Part shown: positions 32,504-40,918 of the stretch, in pieces | Layout of the letters: every line of letters starts with the position of its first letter | Position numbering within the stretch: position 1 is the stretch's first letter | Source: an uncultured Lachnospiraceae bacterium | GTDB taxonomy: Bacteria > Bacillota > Clostridia > Lachnospirales > Lachnospiraceae | NCBI GenBank assembly: GCA_910577645.1 | Contig: CAJTOL010000003.1 | Location: forward strand, 124,001-188,000 | Reading direction: 5' to 3' | Length of the DNA stretch: 64,000 nucleotides | Position numbers and translations under genes: made by a program | Notes under the pieces: generated by a model | The model's input: only the letters and a program-made list of their open reading frames with translations | What the model was told of the DNA's origin: nothing | Database searches by the model: none

Positions 32504-32530
32504 ATATCGGATGGTTTTAAAATAATATAA
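32504..32530 (-). promoter_or_regulatory. Sigma-28-type promoter of flagellin 1
   Basis: On the minus strand TTAT (32527-32530), 15 bases, then TCCGATAT (32504-32511), one base from GCCGATAT. Confidence 0.75.
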
Positions 32531-32535
32531 GTAAA

Positions 32536-32564
32536 AATTTACATTTTTCTTTAATTTTTGTCAA
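32536..32564 (-). promoter_or_regulatory. Possible second, sigma-A-type promoter of flagellin 1
   Basis: On the minus strand a perfect TTGACA (32559-32564) is followed after 17 bases by TAAATT (32536-32541). The -10 matches the consensus at four of six positions. It lies just upstream of the sigma-28 site. Confidence 0.4.
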
Positions 32565-32579
32565 ATCCGTATTGCCCTT

Positions 32580-33437
32580 TTATCCGGCGTTTCCAATGAG
32601 GCTTAATACGGTCTGAGCCATGGTGTTGGCCTGAGTCTGCATGGACACAGCAGACTGAAGCACTACATTTCTGGAAGTGTATCTGGTAATCTCCTCCGCC
32701 ATATTGGTGTCCCGGATAGCGCTCTCTGCAGCGGTCATATTCTCGCTGGTGACGCTAAGATTGTTGTGGGTATGCTCTAAGTGGTTCTGGGATGCGCCAA
32801 AGTCAGAGCGGATCACCGTTACTGCCTGTATGGCATTCTCCAGGGTATCAATAGCCTTGTTCGCTCCCTCTATGGTTCCGAAGTCCATATTGTCTATCTC
32901 CAGAGCCTTACTGCCCAGATAATAGAACCCCACATCCATAGTTTCTCTTGAGGAAGCCCCAATCTGAAGTCCGATATCTCCCTGCTGACTCTTTTGAGGC
33001 GCAGGAACAATGGGGTTCGCATCTGCATCAAACAAAGGAATCTGATTAAAATTGGCATTCTCACAAATCCGGTCAATCTCGCTTAACAGCTGCTCCTTCT
33101 CTTTGTTGACATTCTCTCTGGCAATAGAGTTGTAGGTGCCGTTGGCCGACTCAATGGCAAGGGTTTCCAGCCTATGAAGCATAGAATGAACCTCTGTCAG
33201 GGTTCCCTCGCCTGTATTAACCATGCTGATTCCGTCATTTACGTTGCTCATAGCCTGATTAATCCCCCGGATCTGAGCGCGCATACCCTCGGACAGAGCC
33301 AGGCCTGCCGCATCATCTCCTGCGCGGTTAATACGGTATCCTGATGACAGCTTTTCAAGGGACTTGCCCAGCTGGCCTTTGACGATACCCTGGTTTCTTG
33401 ATGTGTTGATACCTGGTATGTTATTTCTTATCCGCAT
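32580..33437 (-). CDS. Flagellin 2
   Basis: A second flagellin of 285 residues is similar to flagellin 1 in the D0/D1 ends (RIRNNIPGINTSRNQG, KLSSGYRINRAGDDAAGL) but diverged in detail. Its N-terminus and C-terminus (VLSLIGNAG) differ from the usual sequence, so it may be a minor or positional filament subunit. It has its own sigma-28-type promoter and a leader of about 130 bases. GGAG precedes the ATG. No clear terminator separates it from the promoter of flagellin 1. Confidence 0.94.
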   Translation of the reverse strand: MRIRNNIPGINTSRNQGIVKGQLGKSLEKLSSGYRINRAGDDAAGLALSEGMRAQIRGINQAMSNVNDGISMVNTGEGTLTEVHSMLHRLETLAIESANGTYNSIARENVNKEKEQLLSEIDRICENANFNQIPLFDADANPIVPAPQKSQQGDIGLQIGASSRETMDVGFYYLGSKALEIDNMDFGTIEGANKAIDTLENAIQAVTVIRSDFGASQNHLEHTHNNLSVTSENMTAAESAIRDTNMAEEITRYTSRNVVLQSAVSMQTQANTMAQTVLSLIGNAG

Positions 33438-33572
33438 CTATATTCTCCGCCTTTCTCTAATAATTCTATGATCATCTCCTGTCCGCCTGCCGTTTTAAAA
33501 GGACCCGGAAATGTTATGCAGCAGGATAAACATTGCTGCTAATGTCTGCTGTATTGCTCTTTATACTATAAT

Positions 33573-33599
33573 ATATCGGCAGTTTGGGCAGGAATATAA
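33573..33599 (-). promoter_or_regulatory. Sigma-28-type promoter of flagellin 2
   Basis: On the minus strand TTAT (33596-33599), 15 bases, then a perfect GCCGATAT (33573-33580). The region 33438-33771 otherwise holds the flagellin 2 leader and the hairpin at 33683-33739. Confidence 0.85.
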
Positions 33600-33682
33600 G
33601 GGTTAAATTGTAGATGATGTATTTTTTTCAGGTACCCTCAGCGGGCAAGCTTTGCCAAATATTCTCCATACTGAAAAATTAA

Positions 33683-33739
33683 AGGGAATGCTGCAAAATA
33701 AAACCAGATAAAAGACCGTCTTATTTTGTAACATTCCCT
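33683..33739 (-). terminator. Terminator behind the PilZ gene; copy 3 of the repeated hairpin family
   Basis: Outer arms 33683-33690 and 33732-33739 and inner arms 33694-33701 and 33721-33728 pair perfectly, with a three-base mismatch between them. It stands 32 bases past the PilZ stop and closes the FliK-like operon. Confidence 0.75.
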
Positions 33740-33771
33740 ACAAATATTTCTATATTTTCATAATAAATCTG

Positions 33772-34398
33772 CTAAATCTGTTCTTTGGAATTCCCCTTCC
33801 TCTTATCCATTAATACTTTATAGACATAATACCGAATAGCCGAGTCTGCTCCGTCCGTAAGATTTAAAAAGCAGCAGCCATAGCCATATTTTCCGTCTGA
33901 CATCCGCTTGGCCCGCAGGGTTGTGGCCTCAAAAGTCCGCAAAGCTCTGCGGAACGCGTAGTTAAAAGTAATATACTCATCTTTCCCCAGCACCTGTGAG
34001 GTAACAAGGAAAAATCCTCCTGCGCTTAAGTTCTCAATAATCCCATAAAAGGTTCCGTGCTGTCCCGAATGGAACAGCATCTCTATGTGAACTCTGGCGC
34101 GGATATCCTGCTGACGCTGAACCACATTTTTCACATCCAGGATCTGGCAGTCTCCCATCCATGGCTCCGGTATGTCGGGAAATGCAGGATTTTTTCGCAG
34201 AATCACGTTGCACAGAGCAATGATCAGTCCTTTCTGCTCATCATAAAAATCAATCCTGGTACTAAATTTAGCCGCATTCATATTATATGTATCAAAATAC
34301 AGGGAAACCCCGTCCTCCCCATGTACTACCCTGGCCTCTGCCAGGTGTTCTCCCTTTGGGGTATATACCAGGCATCTTGGACAATCTTTCAATACCAT
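33772..34398 (-). CDS. PilZ domain protein, YcgR/DgrA-like flagellar brake candidate
   Basis: The 208 residues hold an N-terminal beta-rich YcgR-N-like domain (about 1-90) and a C-terminal PilZ domain. PilZ proteins bind cyclic di-GMP, and the YcgR type slows the flagellar motor. The second binding motif NLSAGG (123-128) is intact. The first reads QRQQDIR (94-100), where the consensus is QRRxxxR, so the first arginine of RxxxR is Q96. It is the last gene of the operon that starts with the FliK-like gene. GGAG precedes the ATG. Confidence 0.85.
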   Translation of the reverse strand: MVLKDCPRCLVYTPKGEHLAEARVVHGEDGVSLYFDTYNMNAAKFSTRIDFYDEQKGLIIALCNVILRKNPAFPDIPEPWMGDCQILDVKNVVQRQQDIRARVHIEMLFHSGQHGTFYGIIENLSAGGFFLVTSQVLGKDEYITFNYAFRRALRTFEATTLRAKRMSDGKYGYGCCFLNLTDGADSAIRYYVYKVLMDKRKGNSKEQI

Positions 34399-34434
34399 TA
34401 TCCCGTCTCCTCCTGCTTCTTTTCCTGGGCAGTT

Positions 34435-35277
34435 TTATAACAGGAAACTGCCAACCTCCCGGTCTGCATTCATCATCATCTGCAGACGCAATATCTGAAT
34501 CAGATTTGCAAAGCTCTCTTTATCCATGGTAATTGTCCCCTGAGCTTCATCTGTGGTCAAACCGCTAAGGGCGGATAAGCCATAGCCGGATGTTAAGCCA
34601 GAAAGGGAAGATGTTCCGGAACCGTAGCCGGACAGTGCAGACAAGCTTGTTAACGCTGACAGGCTGTTGCCGGAGGAAAGCCCGCTGGCATAGGAAAGCC
34701 CGCCGGCCGAAGCCAGCGCACTGGTATAGGAAGCCAGGCTGCTGCCGCTTGTCATAACCGTCTTTCCGGCATAAATAGCCCCTTCTCCCAGATAAGACAT
34801 AATCTTTTTTACATAATTCTGAGTCTCTTTGTAAGGAGGAACCCCTCCGTATTTCTGTACGGCTCCCGGTCCTGCGTTATACGCAGCCAAAGCCAAACTT
34901 ACATCCCCAAATCGATCCAGATTTTCCTTTAAATATTTGGCACCGCCCATAATATTCTGCCGTGCATCATAAGGATCTGTAACTCCCAGGCTTTTTGCCG
35001 TTCCCGGCATTAGCTGCATAACCCCCATGGCTCCTGCATGGGACACGGCATTGGGATTAAAATTAGATTCCGCCTTTGCCACTGCCTTTATAAGGTTGGA
35101 GGGCAGCTGATACCTGGCAGCTGCTTCCTCAAAAATAGCATCCATATCCTCTGTAACTCCTGCTATCTTACCTTTCAGCACATTCTGAAAATCGGATCCG
35201 GAGACAGAGCTATAGACGGTAGACTTTTGCTGCTGAAGCATCTCCTGAGCTTCCGCAACTGATGTAATCAAACTCAT
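34435..35277 (-). CDS. Lytic transglycosylase (SLT type), flagellar-linked
   Basis: This protein of 280 residues has an SLT domain in the middle. The catalytic glutamate is near residue 70 (AKAESNFNPNAVS), followed by GAMGVMQLMPGTA and the closing AYNAGPGAVQKYGG motif. It should cleave the glycan strand of peptidoglycan. There is no clear signal peptide, so export could go through the flagellar secretion system, as for FlgJ-type enzymes (inference). A serine-, glycine- and leucine-rich tail of about 80 residues follows. ATG 35277 is preferred over an in-frame TTG two codons upstream. Confidence 0.87.
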   Translation of the reverse strand: MSLITSVAEAQEMLQQQKSTVYSSVSGSDFQNVLKGKIAGVTEDMDAIFEEAAARYQLPSNLIKAVAKAESNFNPNAVSHAGAMGVMQLMPGTAKSLGVTDPYDARQNIMGGAKYLKENLDRFGDVSLALAAYNAGPGAVQKYGGVPPYKETQNYVKKIMSYLGEGAIYAGKTVMTSGSSLASYTSALASAGGLSYASGLSSGNSLSALTSLSALSGYGSGTSSLSGLTSGYGLSALSGLTTDEAQGTITMDKESFANLIQILRLQMMMNADREVGSFLL

Positions 35278-35316
35278 TGCCAAATTTCCTTTCTCTTTCT
35301 ATTACAGGGAGGCAGC

Positions 35317-36606
35317 TCATTGTGGGCGGGCAATGCCGTCAGCCCCAATGACCCAGCCGTCTATTACCATATTTACCATCATATGGCCATTAACATCCAT
35401 ATAATACCAGGTTCCATTGATATTTGTCCAGCCCTGGGCCATAGAACCGTCAGGATGGAAATAGTACCAGATACCGCCTCCCCCGTCAATCCAGCCGGTC
35501 TGCATTTTTCCGCTGTCATCCATATAGTACCAGATGCCATCCACATTGGTCAAGCCCCTGGCCATTCGGCCGCTGCCGTCCAGATAATACCACACCCCCG
35601 GATTCCCCTGTGCCCAGCCGGTCTGCATTTTTCCGTCCGTTCCCAGATAATACCAGGCGCCTCCGCCTGCATCCAGCCAGCCGGTCTGCATGGCCCCGTC
35701 GCTGTTCATATAATACCAGGATCCGCCATAATTGAACCACCCCTTGGCCCGGTTGCCGCTTTCATCAAAATAGTACCACTTTCCCGATATTTTTCTCCAG
35801 GAATTTTTTACCTTTTCCCCGTCGGGAAGGACATAATTTTCTCCTTTTATGGAACCGCCGTCGTCGGAATTGTTTTTGCGTACTTCCTCATAGTCCTCCC
35901 ACTCAAACTCCTGATCCGTGGAGGTAACAAAGCGGCCCTCCTTTAAATATTTTCTCTCATCTGAGGTACGCGGAATCGCCTTTACCTCATAATAATAGAT
36001 TTTCTCCATGTCCTTCATATACTGAGACAAGTCTGCGCTGTTGGTCTCTACATTGAGACGCTTTACCAGCTTATCGTCCCCGTAGAGGGAAACCGTATAA
36101 CCGGTAGCATAATCTACCTTGCCCCATACGGCTTTGGTTTTGGAGCCTTTGCTCCATCCGGCCTTGTCGGTCTCTCCCAGTACGGTGACCGGGATAAAAT
36201 CCACTTTAATCTGTAAGGTAGTTTTGTCCAGAGCCTTTGCCGACACAAAATTTGCCCCATTCACCTTACATTCGGAGCGGTTTAAGGATACCGGAAAATA
36301 TTTGCCCTCATCTGCGTTAACGTTAATCTCTATCCGAACCTTTTTCCCCGGTTTCCATTTATCATAAGCAGTTCCAAACCGGATTTCTCCCACAGAGCAT
36401 CCGGTTCCGTTAACCGTAATCTCCGGATCCAGTATCTCCTCCGGCTCGCCATAGTTGGTTTTCACGGTAACCGTCAGTTTCTCAATGATACTGGACTCCG
36501 CTCCGTAAACTTCCTGAGGCCGGACAGGGCCGGCTCCCGCTCCTGCCACTGTAAGAGCCGCAGCCAGGCACAGCGCCCTTCCCCATTGCTTCCACGTTTT
36601 AAACAT
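35317..36606 (-). CDS. Secreted cell-wall-binding repeat protein 2
   Basis: The product has 429 residues: a signal peptide (residues 1-34), a beta-rich region to about 265, then about eight choline-binding-type repeats of about 20 residues (GWxxxxGxWYYxxxxGxMxT). Such repeats bind choline on teichoic acids or related wall polymers. It lies in an operon with flagellar export-related genes, directly after a close relative. The function in the wall is unknown; a role around the flagellar base is inferred. Confidence 0.88.
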   Translation of the reverse strand: MFKTWKQWGRALCLAAALTVAGAGAGPVRPQEVYGAESSIIEKLTVTVKTNYGEPEEILDPEITVNGTGCSVGEIRFGTAYDKWKPGKKVRIEINVNADEGKYFPVSLNRSECKVNGANFVSAKALDKTTLQIKVDFIPVTVLGETDKAGWSKGSKTKAVWGKVDYATGYTVSLYGDDKLVKRLNVETNSADLSQYMKDMEKIYYYEVKAIPRTSDERKYLKEGRFVTSTDQEFEWEDYEEVRKNNSDDGGSIKGENYVLPDGEKVKNSWRKISGKWYYFDESGNRAKGWFNYGGSWYYMNSDGAMQTGWLDAGGGAWYYLGTDGKMQTGWAQGNPGVWYYLDGSGRMARGLTNVDGIWYYMDDSGKMQTGWIDGGGGIWYYFHPDGSMAQGWTNINGTWYYMDVNGHMMVNMVIDGWVIGADGIARPQ

Positions 36607-36666
36607 ATTCCACCTCTTTCTTTATCTCCGGAATATTTCTCCCCGGAATTTGATTCCAGTCTGTAT

Positions 36667-38040
36667 TTACCTCCAGATTCCGTCTGCATCTACATAAAAT
36701 CCGTTTATACTGGTATTAGAGGCCATTTCTCCGGAGTCCGGATAGAAATAATGCCAATTTCCGTCTATCTGGCACCAGCCGGTTACTATCTCCCCATTGG
36801 AATCGGCAAAGTAAGTTTTGTCATCCCTTTTAATCCATCCGGTAAACATCGCTCCCAGAAGGCTGTTGTCTACTGTATTGAGGTAATACCAGCGTCCGTT
36901 CTGATTCAGCCACCCGGTATACAGGGATCCGTCTTCATTAAAATAGTAATAATAAGGGCCGATAACCTTCCATCCGCCGGGAACCATCGTTCCGGCTGTC
37001 TCGTCTTCCTCTTCCCCCGTATGGAAAAAGTACCATTTGCCGTCAATTTTTGTCCAGCCTACCGCCATCTGGCCGTTGGGATAGAGATAATAATACTGGT
37101 TGTCTATATTCTTCCAGCCTGTCTCCATCACTCCGTCAATACTAAAGTAATACCACTGGCCCTCTATGTATTCCCAGCCGCCCCGGCAGATCGTGCCGTC
37201 GGGATAGGTGTAGCTCCACTGCTTATCCTTCTGCTTCCATCCTGTTTCTTCGGCTCCACGAACCGTCTTGCTGTTTGCAGCCTGCTGTCCCTTTCCGTCA
37301 GAAACATAACGATCCGTTATCTGAAGCTCCCCGGACTCTATCCAGTCGCTTTTCTTTCCGTATTTGGATACCGCATCCGTCCCCGGTACGGTCCTTACAC
37401 GGAAGGTATAGTCTCCTGCCTTAGTCATATAGGGATAGAAATTATACCGGACCGCCGAGGTCCTGGGAATCTTGTAGACAGACTTTCCATCCCTGTACAG
37501 CTGAACCTCATAAAAGCCGGAGGTGTCTTTGGGTTTTTCCCAACGTGCCTCCCCCAGGTTCTTCTCATACCAGAAGGCGTCTAAAGGTTCTCCGTATTCT
37601 CCCCTTATAGGCTTGAGAGCCAGCGTTACCACCAGCGAATCCCCTTCCCGCCTGGCAGACAAAAAGGTGCCTCCGCTGACGGATATGGAAGATTTTTTAT
37701 AGCTTGCAAGAAAGTAATATTCACTTACATCCTCCGGCTCCAAAACAACCCGCATCCTGGGTTCATCGGCAGTATAAACCTCCTTGCCGCTGCTGTCCAC
37801 CCATTCCGCCTCCGCTATTTCATACCGGTCATTAGACTCGCTGACCGCAATGCCTCCCTCTGAAGGGCTGGTTCCGATGTCAATATCCGGAAGCTTGCTT
37901 CCCGACTCAATCTTGGAATTTACCTTGATGCTTACAGAGTTAATGGGCTTTGACGCCGCCAGCGCCGTCCCCGGCACAGCCAGCAGGAAGCTTCCTGCCA
38001 AAAGGGCGCCTGTCAGCCCCTTAAATCCCGATTTCCTCAT
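36667..38040 (-). CDS. Secreted cell-wall-binding repeat protein 1
   Basis: This relative of the next gene has 457 residues: a signal peptide (MRKSGFKGL, hydrophobic core, ALAA end), two beta-sandwich-like regions that include a fibronectin-like part, then eight or so wall-binding repeats (GGWEYIEGQWYYFSIDG and similar). ATG 38040 has GGAGGAG upstream and overlaps the end of the FlhB-like gene by 20 bases, so translation is probably coupled. A longer frame start 12 codons upstream would add a basic tail and is less likely. Confidence 0.88.
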   Translation of the reverse strand: MRKSGFKGLTGALLAGSFLLAVPGTALAASKPINSVSIKVNSKIESGSKLPDIDIGTSPSEGGIAVSESNDRYEIAEAEWVDSSGKEVYTADEPRMRVVLEPEDVSEYYFLASYKKSSISVSGGTFLSARREGDSLVVTLALKPIRGEYGEPLDAFWYEKNLGEARWEKPKDTSGFYEVQLYRDGKSVYKIPRTSAVRYNFYPYMTKAGDYTFRVRTVPGTDAVSKYGKKSDWIESGELQITDRYVSDGKGQQAANSKTVRGAEETGWKQKDKQWSYTYPDGTICRGGWEYIEGQWYYFSIDGVMETGWKNIDNQYYYLYPNGQMAVGWTKIDGKWYFFHTGEEEDETAGTMVPGGWKVIGPYYYYFNEDGSLYTGWLNQNGRWYYLNTVDNSLLGAMFTGWIKRDDKTYFADSNGEIVTGWCQIDGNWHYFYPDSGEMASNTSINGFYVDADGIWR

Positions 38041-38335
38041 GCTGTATCTCCTCCGCTTCTTTTTTATCCGGGACAAATCCCAGAAAATACAGGTATATCT
38101 CCACCACTGCCTGATACAATTCTTCCGGTATGGCGGCCCCCAGCTTTACCTGGTTTAAAAGGGTAGCCAGAGAATCGTCCTCATAGATGGGAACCCCTGC
38201 CTCCATAGCAGCTTCGGTAATCCGCTCAGCCATATAGCCCATTCCGGATGCAACCACCACCGGCGCACCGTTTTTCTCCGGGTCATATTTGAGGGCTACT
38301 GCCTTGCGTTTCATCAAATCATCAAATTCTGACAT
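38021..38335 (-). CDS. FlhB C-terminal-domain homologue (YlqH/FhlB-like)
   Basis: This small protein of 104 residues matches only the cytosolic C-terminal domain of FlhB. It starts close to the segment that follows the FlhB autocleavage site (KAVALKYDPEKNGAPVV, compared with IALKYDPNVNGAPMV in FlhB at 60551). It lacks the NPTH motif and the membrane part. Stand-alone copies (FhlB, YlqH) can replace the FlhB C-terminus in export substrate switching. It overlaps the FliK-like gene by 14 bases, in line with joint control of hook length and switching. Confidence 0.85.
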   Translation of the reverse strand: MSEFDDLMKRKAVALKYDPEKNGAPVVVASGMGYMAERITEAAMEAGVPIYEDDSLATLLNQVKLGAAIPEELYQAVVEIYLYFLGFVPDKKEAEEIQHEEIGI

Positions 38336-39743
38336 TGATAGTCCTCTCCTTTTCCCTAATTTCCGGGAATACATCCTCCAAACGGATCTCTCCCCTCTTT
38401 TCCTTTACCAGAAGGCGGTTGACATCCATCCCGTTTTTCTTCAAGATACCGGATATGTTTTCCTGGATCTCCTGAGCCTTTTGGGTAAGGACGGGAGGAA
38501 CATAGAGCTGCATATCCATTCTCCGGTCCTGGAGGGACAGAGCCATATTAAAGTTCCCCAGTTCCCGGATGTCAAACCGGAAAAACATCTTGATTCTCCG
38601 GCCTCCCTCTTCCGGATCCTTCTCTGCATCCGGATCCGCCCAGATCTCCGACATTACGTCCTTCCCCTGATAGCGGAAAGGAAGCACAATATGAAGAAAC
38701 GGGAGATACACGCTTTCATTCAGCAGCATCCCGTTTAAAATATTATAAAATTGCTGGATATTCTCCAAACCGGCCTGACCGCCGGTCCCTTTTAAAAGCA
38801 AATCGGCAAAGGTATCGGCAAAAGCATTTTTTCCTTGTCCGCTGCGGATGCCTTCCAGCACCTGATCCAAATCCGAAAGACCGTTTTTGAAAAATCTCTC
38901 TGCTTCCCGGTTTCCTGCCAGCCGATCAAAAAGCTGGGCCAGCCGGCTCTTATCGCCATTTTCATACTTTACTGCATGAAGGACGAAAAACATTACCGCG
39001 TCCCGTACCGCGCCGTAATCGTGGGTCCTTGAAATGTACCGGGAAAGGAACGGAATCAGCCTTCCGTTAAGGACTTCCGTATTCGCCGCCGTATCCCCGT
39101 CAGGTGCCCGCCAGTTTATCATGTCCCTCAGCGCTTCAAAATCGCCTCTGTAGCTCTTTAGCATCAGCCGGCTGATATCATCTGTGAGAGAACGCATCTG
39201 AAGAAGCAGATGTTCTCCGGAAGAATAGTCATTATATCCCTTTAAAAAAGCCAGAGCCGCCTCCTTAAGTCCCTGGGAAGCATTTTGGAACAGGATGTTT
39301 CTGATCCCGTCAAAGAAACTCCCGGAAAACTTTACCTGGGCTGCCTGCTGGCTCTGCAAAAAAGCCAGAAGCTCTTCCGGGGAGTTAACATTAATGGAGG
39401 TAAAAAGCTGCTCCACCAGCCCCGCCACGGATTCCTGGTTTCCGAAAATAATCCCTGCGCTGTCTTCTAAAAGGAGCTGTTTCAGCAATTCGGGGAGTTC
39501 TCCTGAATCCTTTAACCGCTGAATAAAAGCGCCGTAATTGCTCTCATAGTCAATCACGCTGTAATTTCCGTCATGGGCAGCGTTGCTCCCCCCCTTCTCC
39601 TGTCCGTCTGCCCGGACTACCCTGGAGGGGTCTACCTGATTCTGTATATGCTGGTTGTTAATATGATTTCTGGGGTCACGGTTTTCCAGTGTCCGGTTCT
39701 CTATATCGGGAGTAGGTCTTGTCACTTGTAGGATATTTGCCAT
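38322..39743 (-). CDS. FliK-like hook-length control protein (YlqG-like)
   Basis: The protein has 473 residues. The N-terminal half is helical and variable. The C-terminal region (about 350-460) has the FliK C-terminal fold pattern: RIKMFFRFDIRELGNFNMAL, then an LQDRRMDMQLY strand, then a helix and KRGEIRLEDVF. With FhlB behind it, this gives the YlqG-YlqH pair known from Bacillus. A sigma-28-type promoter lies 39 bases upstream and AGGAGG precedes the start. It opens a six-gene operon with wall-binding proteins. Confidence 0.75.
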   Translation of the reverse strand: MANILQVTRPTPDIENRTLENRDPRNHINNQHIQNQVDPSRVVRADGQEKGGSNAAHDGNYSVIDYESNYGAFIQRLKDSGELPELLKQLLLEDSAGIIFGNQESVAGLVEQLFTSINVNSPEELLAFLQSQQAAQVKFSGSFFDGIRNILFQNASQGLKEAALAFLKGYNDYSSGEHLLLQMRSLTDDISRLMLKSYRGDFEALRDMINWRAPDGDTAANTEVLNGRLIPFLSRYISRTHDYGAVRDAVMFFVLHAVKYENGDKSRLAQLFDRLAGNREAERFFKNGLSDLDQVLEGIRSGQGKNAFADTFADLLLKGTGGQAGLENIQQFYNILNGMLLNESVYLPFLHIVLPFRYQGKDVMSEIWADPDAEKDPEEGGRRIKMFFRFDIRELGNFNMALSLQDRRMDMQLYVPPVLTQKAQEIQENISGILKKNGMDVNRLLVKEKRGEIRLEDVFPEIREKERTINVRI

Positions 39744-39781
39744 GGTTCCTCCTCATTCGGCATAAAAATCTATATATCGTT

Positions 39782-39808
39782 ATATCGGCATAAAAACATA
39801 AGATTATT
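39782..39808 (-). promoter_or_regulatory. Sigma-28-type promoter of the FliK-like operon
   Basis: On the minus strand the -10 is a perfect GCCGATAT (39782-39789). The -35 box is less clear: AATA at 15 bases or TAAT at 16 bases upstream. Confidence 0.65.
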
Positions 39809-39900
39809 AGATTTTTTCATTGCAACCTTAGTATACTACATTTTTTTAGGAAGGGAAAGGGAGATCTGCTGACTTTTTTCTGTCTTTTTTCTGTCACTGC

Positions 39901-39927
39901 TTAAGTAGAAGAAAAAAATGCCGATAA
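39901..39927 (+). promoter_or_regulatory. Sigma-28-type promoter of the flgM operon
   Basis: TTAA (39901-39904), 15 bases, then a perfect GCCGATAA (39920-39927). It is divergent from the FliK-like promoter. The 155-base leader to flgM has a small GC-rich inverted repeat (CAGGG and CCCTG) near 39954-39969 but no recognised riboswitch. The whole stretch 39744-40089 holds no gene. Confidence 0.8.
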
Positions 39928-40089
39928 ATTATATGTAAGCTATGAAAACCGGCAGGGATACTCCCCTGATGTTCCTCCCGTTTTATCAACATATCAGGGT
40001 CAAAAGACCATGGACATCATACCTGTATGATTCGATATGATTTCAGCCCTGCGTCACTATATTATTTATTTGTCAGAAAGGAGGACATT

Positions 40090-40392
40090 ATGAATATCAG
40101 ATTATATACAAAGAAGGATTATCCCAGTTACTCTGCTGTTCCCCCCATAGCTGACCGGACAAAGCCGGCGCCGGAAAAGGCGGCAGGAAATTATGACACC
40201 GTCACGTTCCAGAAAACCAGCGCCCCGGCAGATGATTCAAGCTTTGCCCGCGTACTGGCCCGTGAGACCGCTTCCAGGATGAAACAGGGAGCCGCGCCGG
40301 AAAAGGTGATGAACCTCCAGCAGCAGGTAGCCTCCGGAACTTACCGTCCGGATTCGGCAGTCATTGCCAGACGGCTTCTGGGCTATCATTAA
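40090..40392 (+). CDS. flgM: Anti-sigma-28 factor FlgM
   Basis: FlgM holds sigma-28 inactive until the hook is complete and FlgM is exported. The protein has 100 residues. The C-terminal sigma-binding helix is recognisable in LQQQVASGTYRPDSAVIARRLLG, with the start disordered, as is typical. ATG 40090 has AAGGAGG upstream; the longer frame is leader. It opens the flgM-flgN-flgK-flgL-DUF6470-fliW-csrA operon. Confidence 0.9.
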   Translation: MNIRLYTKKDYPSYSAVPPIADRTKPAPEKAAGNYDTVTFQKTSAPADDSSFARVLARETASRMKQGAAPEKVMNLQQQVASGTYRPDSAVIARRLLGYH

Positions 40393-40414
40393 CGGCAGGA
40401 GGATTTGATATTTT

Positions 40415-40894
40415 ATGACACAGCAGTCATCGGACACCAGCCTGGAGCAATTTGCCCAGGTATTAAAACAGCTTATAGAGGCAGTAACCGTCCTTGCAGG
40501 TCAGGAAGAACAGATGGCCCAGGCAGCCGCCTTAAGCCAGCATCATTTGATCAGCGGCTTCTTAAATCAGGAGCAGGCTCAGCTTCTTAAGCTCAGGGGA
40601 CTGGAGCAGAAACGGCTCCGTCTGGCTTCTCTTATGGGCTGGGAAGATCTTACTTTCCAGCAGATACTGGAACAGGCAGAGGCAGAACAGGTTTCTTTGC
40701 TGTCTCCCTTGTTTACAGATTTGAACCGCCAGATCAAACGGCTTCTCAGCGCCAGGGACTCGGCCGACAAAGCTATCCGTCTCCGGATGAGGGAACTGGA
40801 CGCCGCTATCGGCGCTATGCAGGGACGCAATCCGGACGATGTGGAGTTTTCCAGAAAAAACTCCCCGTCCCATTTTCAAAATAAATACGTTTAG
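40415..40894 (+). CDS. flgN: FlgN-type export chaperone
   Basis: This 159-residue helical protein stands between flgM and flgK, the position of FlgN (YvyG in Bacillus). The chaperone binds FlgK and FlgL before export. The glutamine-rich helices (LEQFAQVLKQLIEAVTVLAG) fit. AGGAGG stands twelve bases before the ATG. Confidence 0.85.
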   Translation: MTQQSSDTSLEQFAQVLKQLIEAVTVLAGQEEQMAQAAALSQHHLISGFLNQEQAQLLKLRGLEQKRLRLASLMGWEDLTFQQILEQAEAEQVSLLSPLFTDLNRQIKRLLSARDSADKAIRLRMRELDAAIGAMQGRNPDDVEFSRKNSPSHFQNKYV

Positions 40895-40918
40895 ATATTT
40901 TATGGAGGATATAACACT

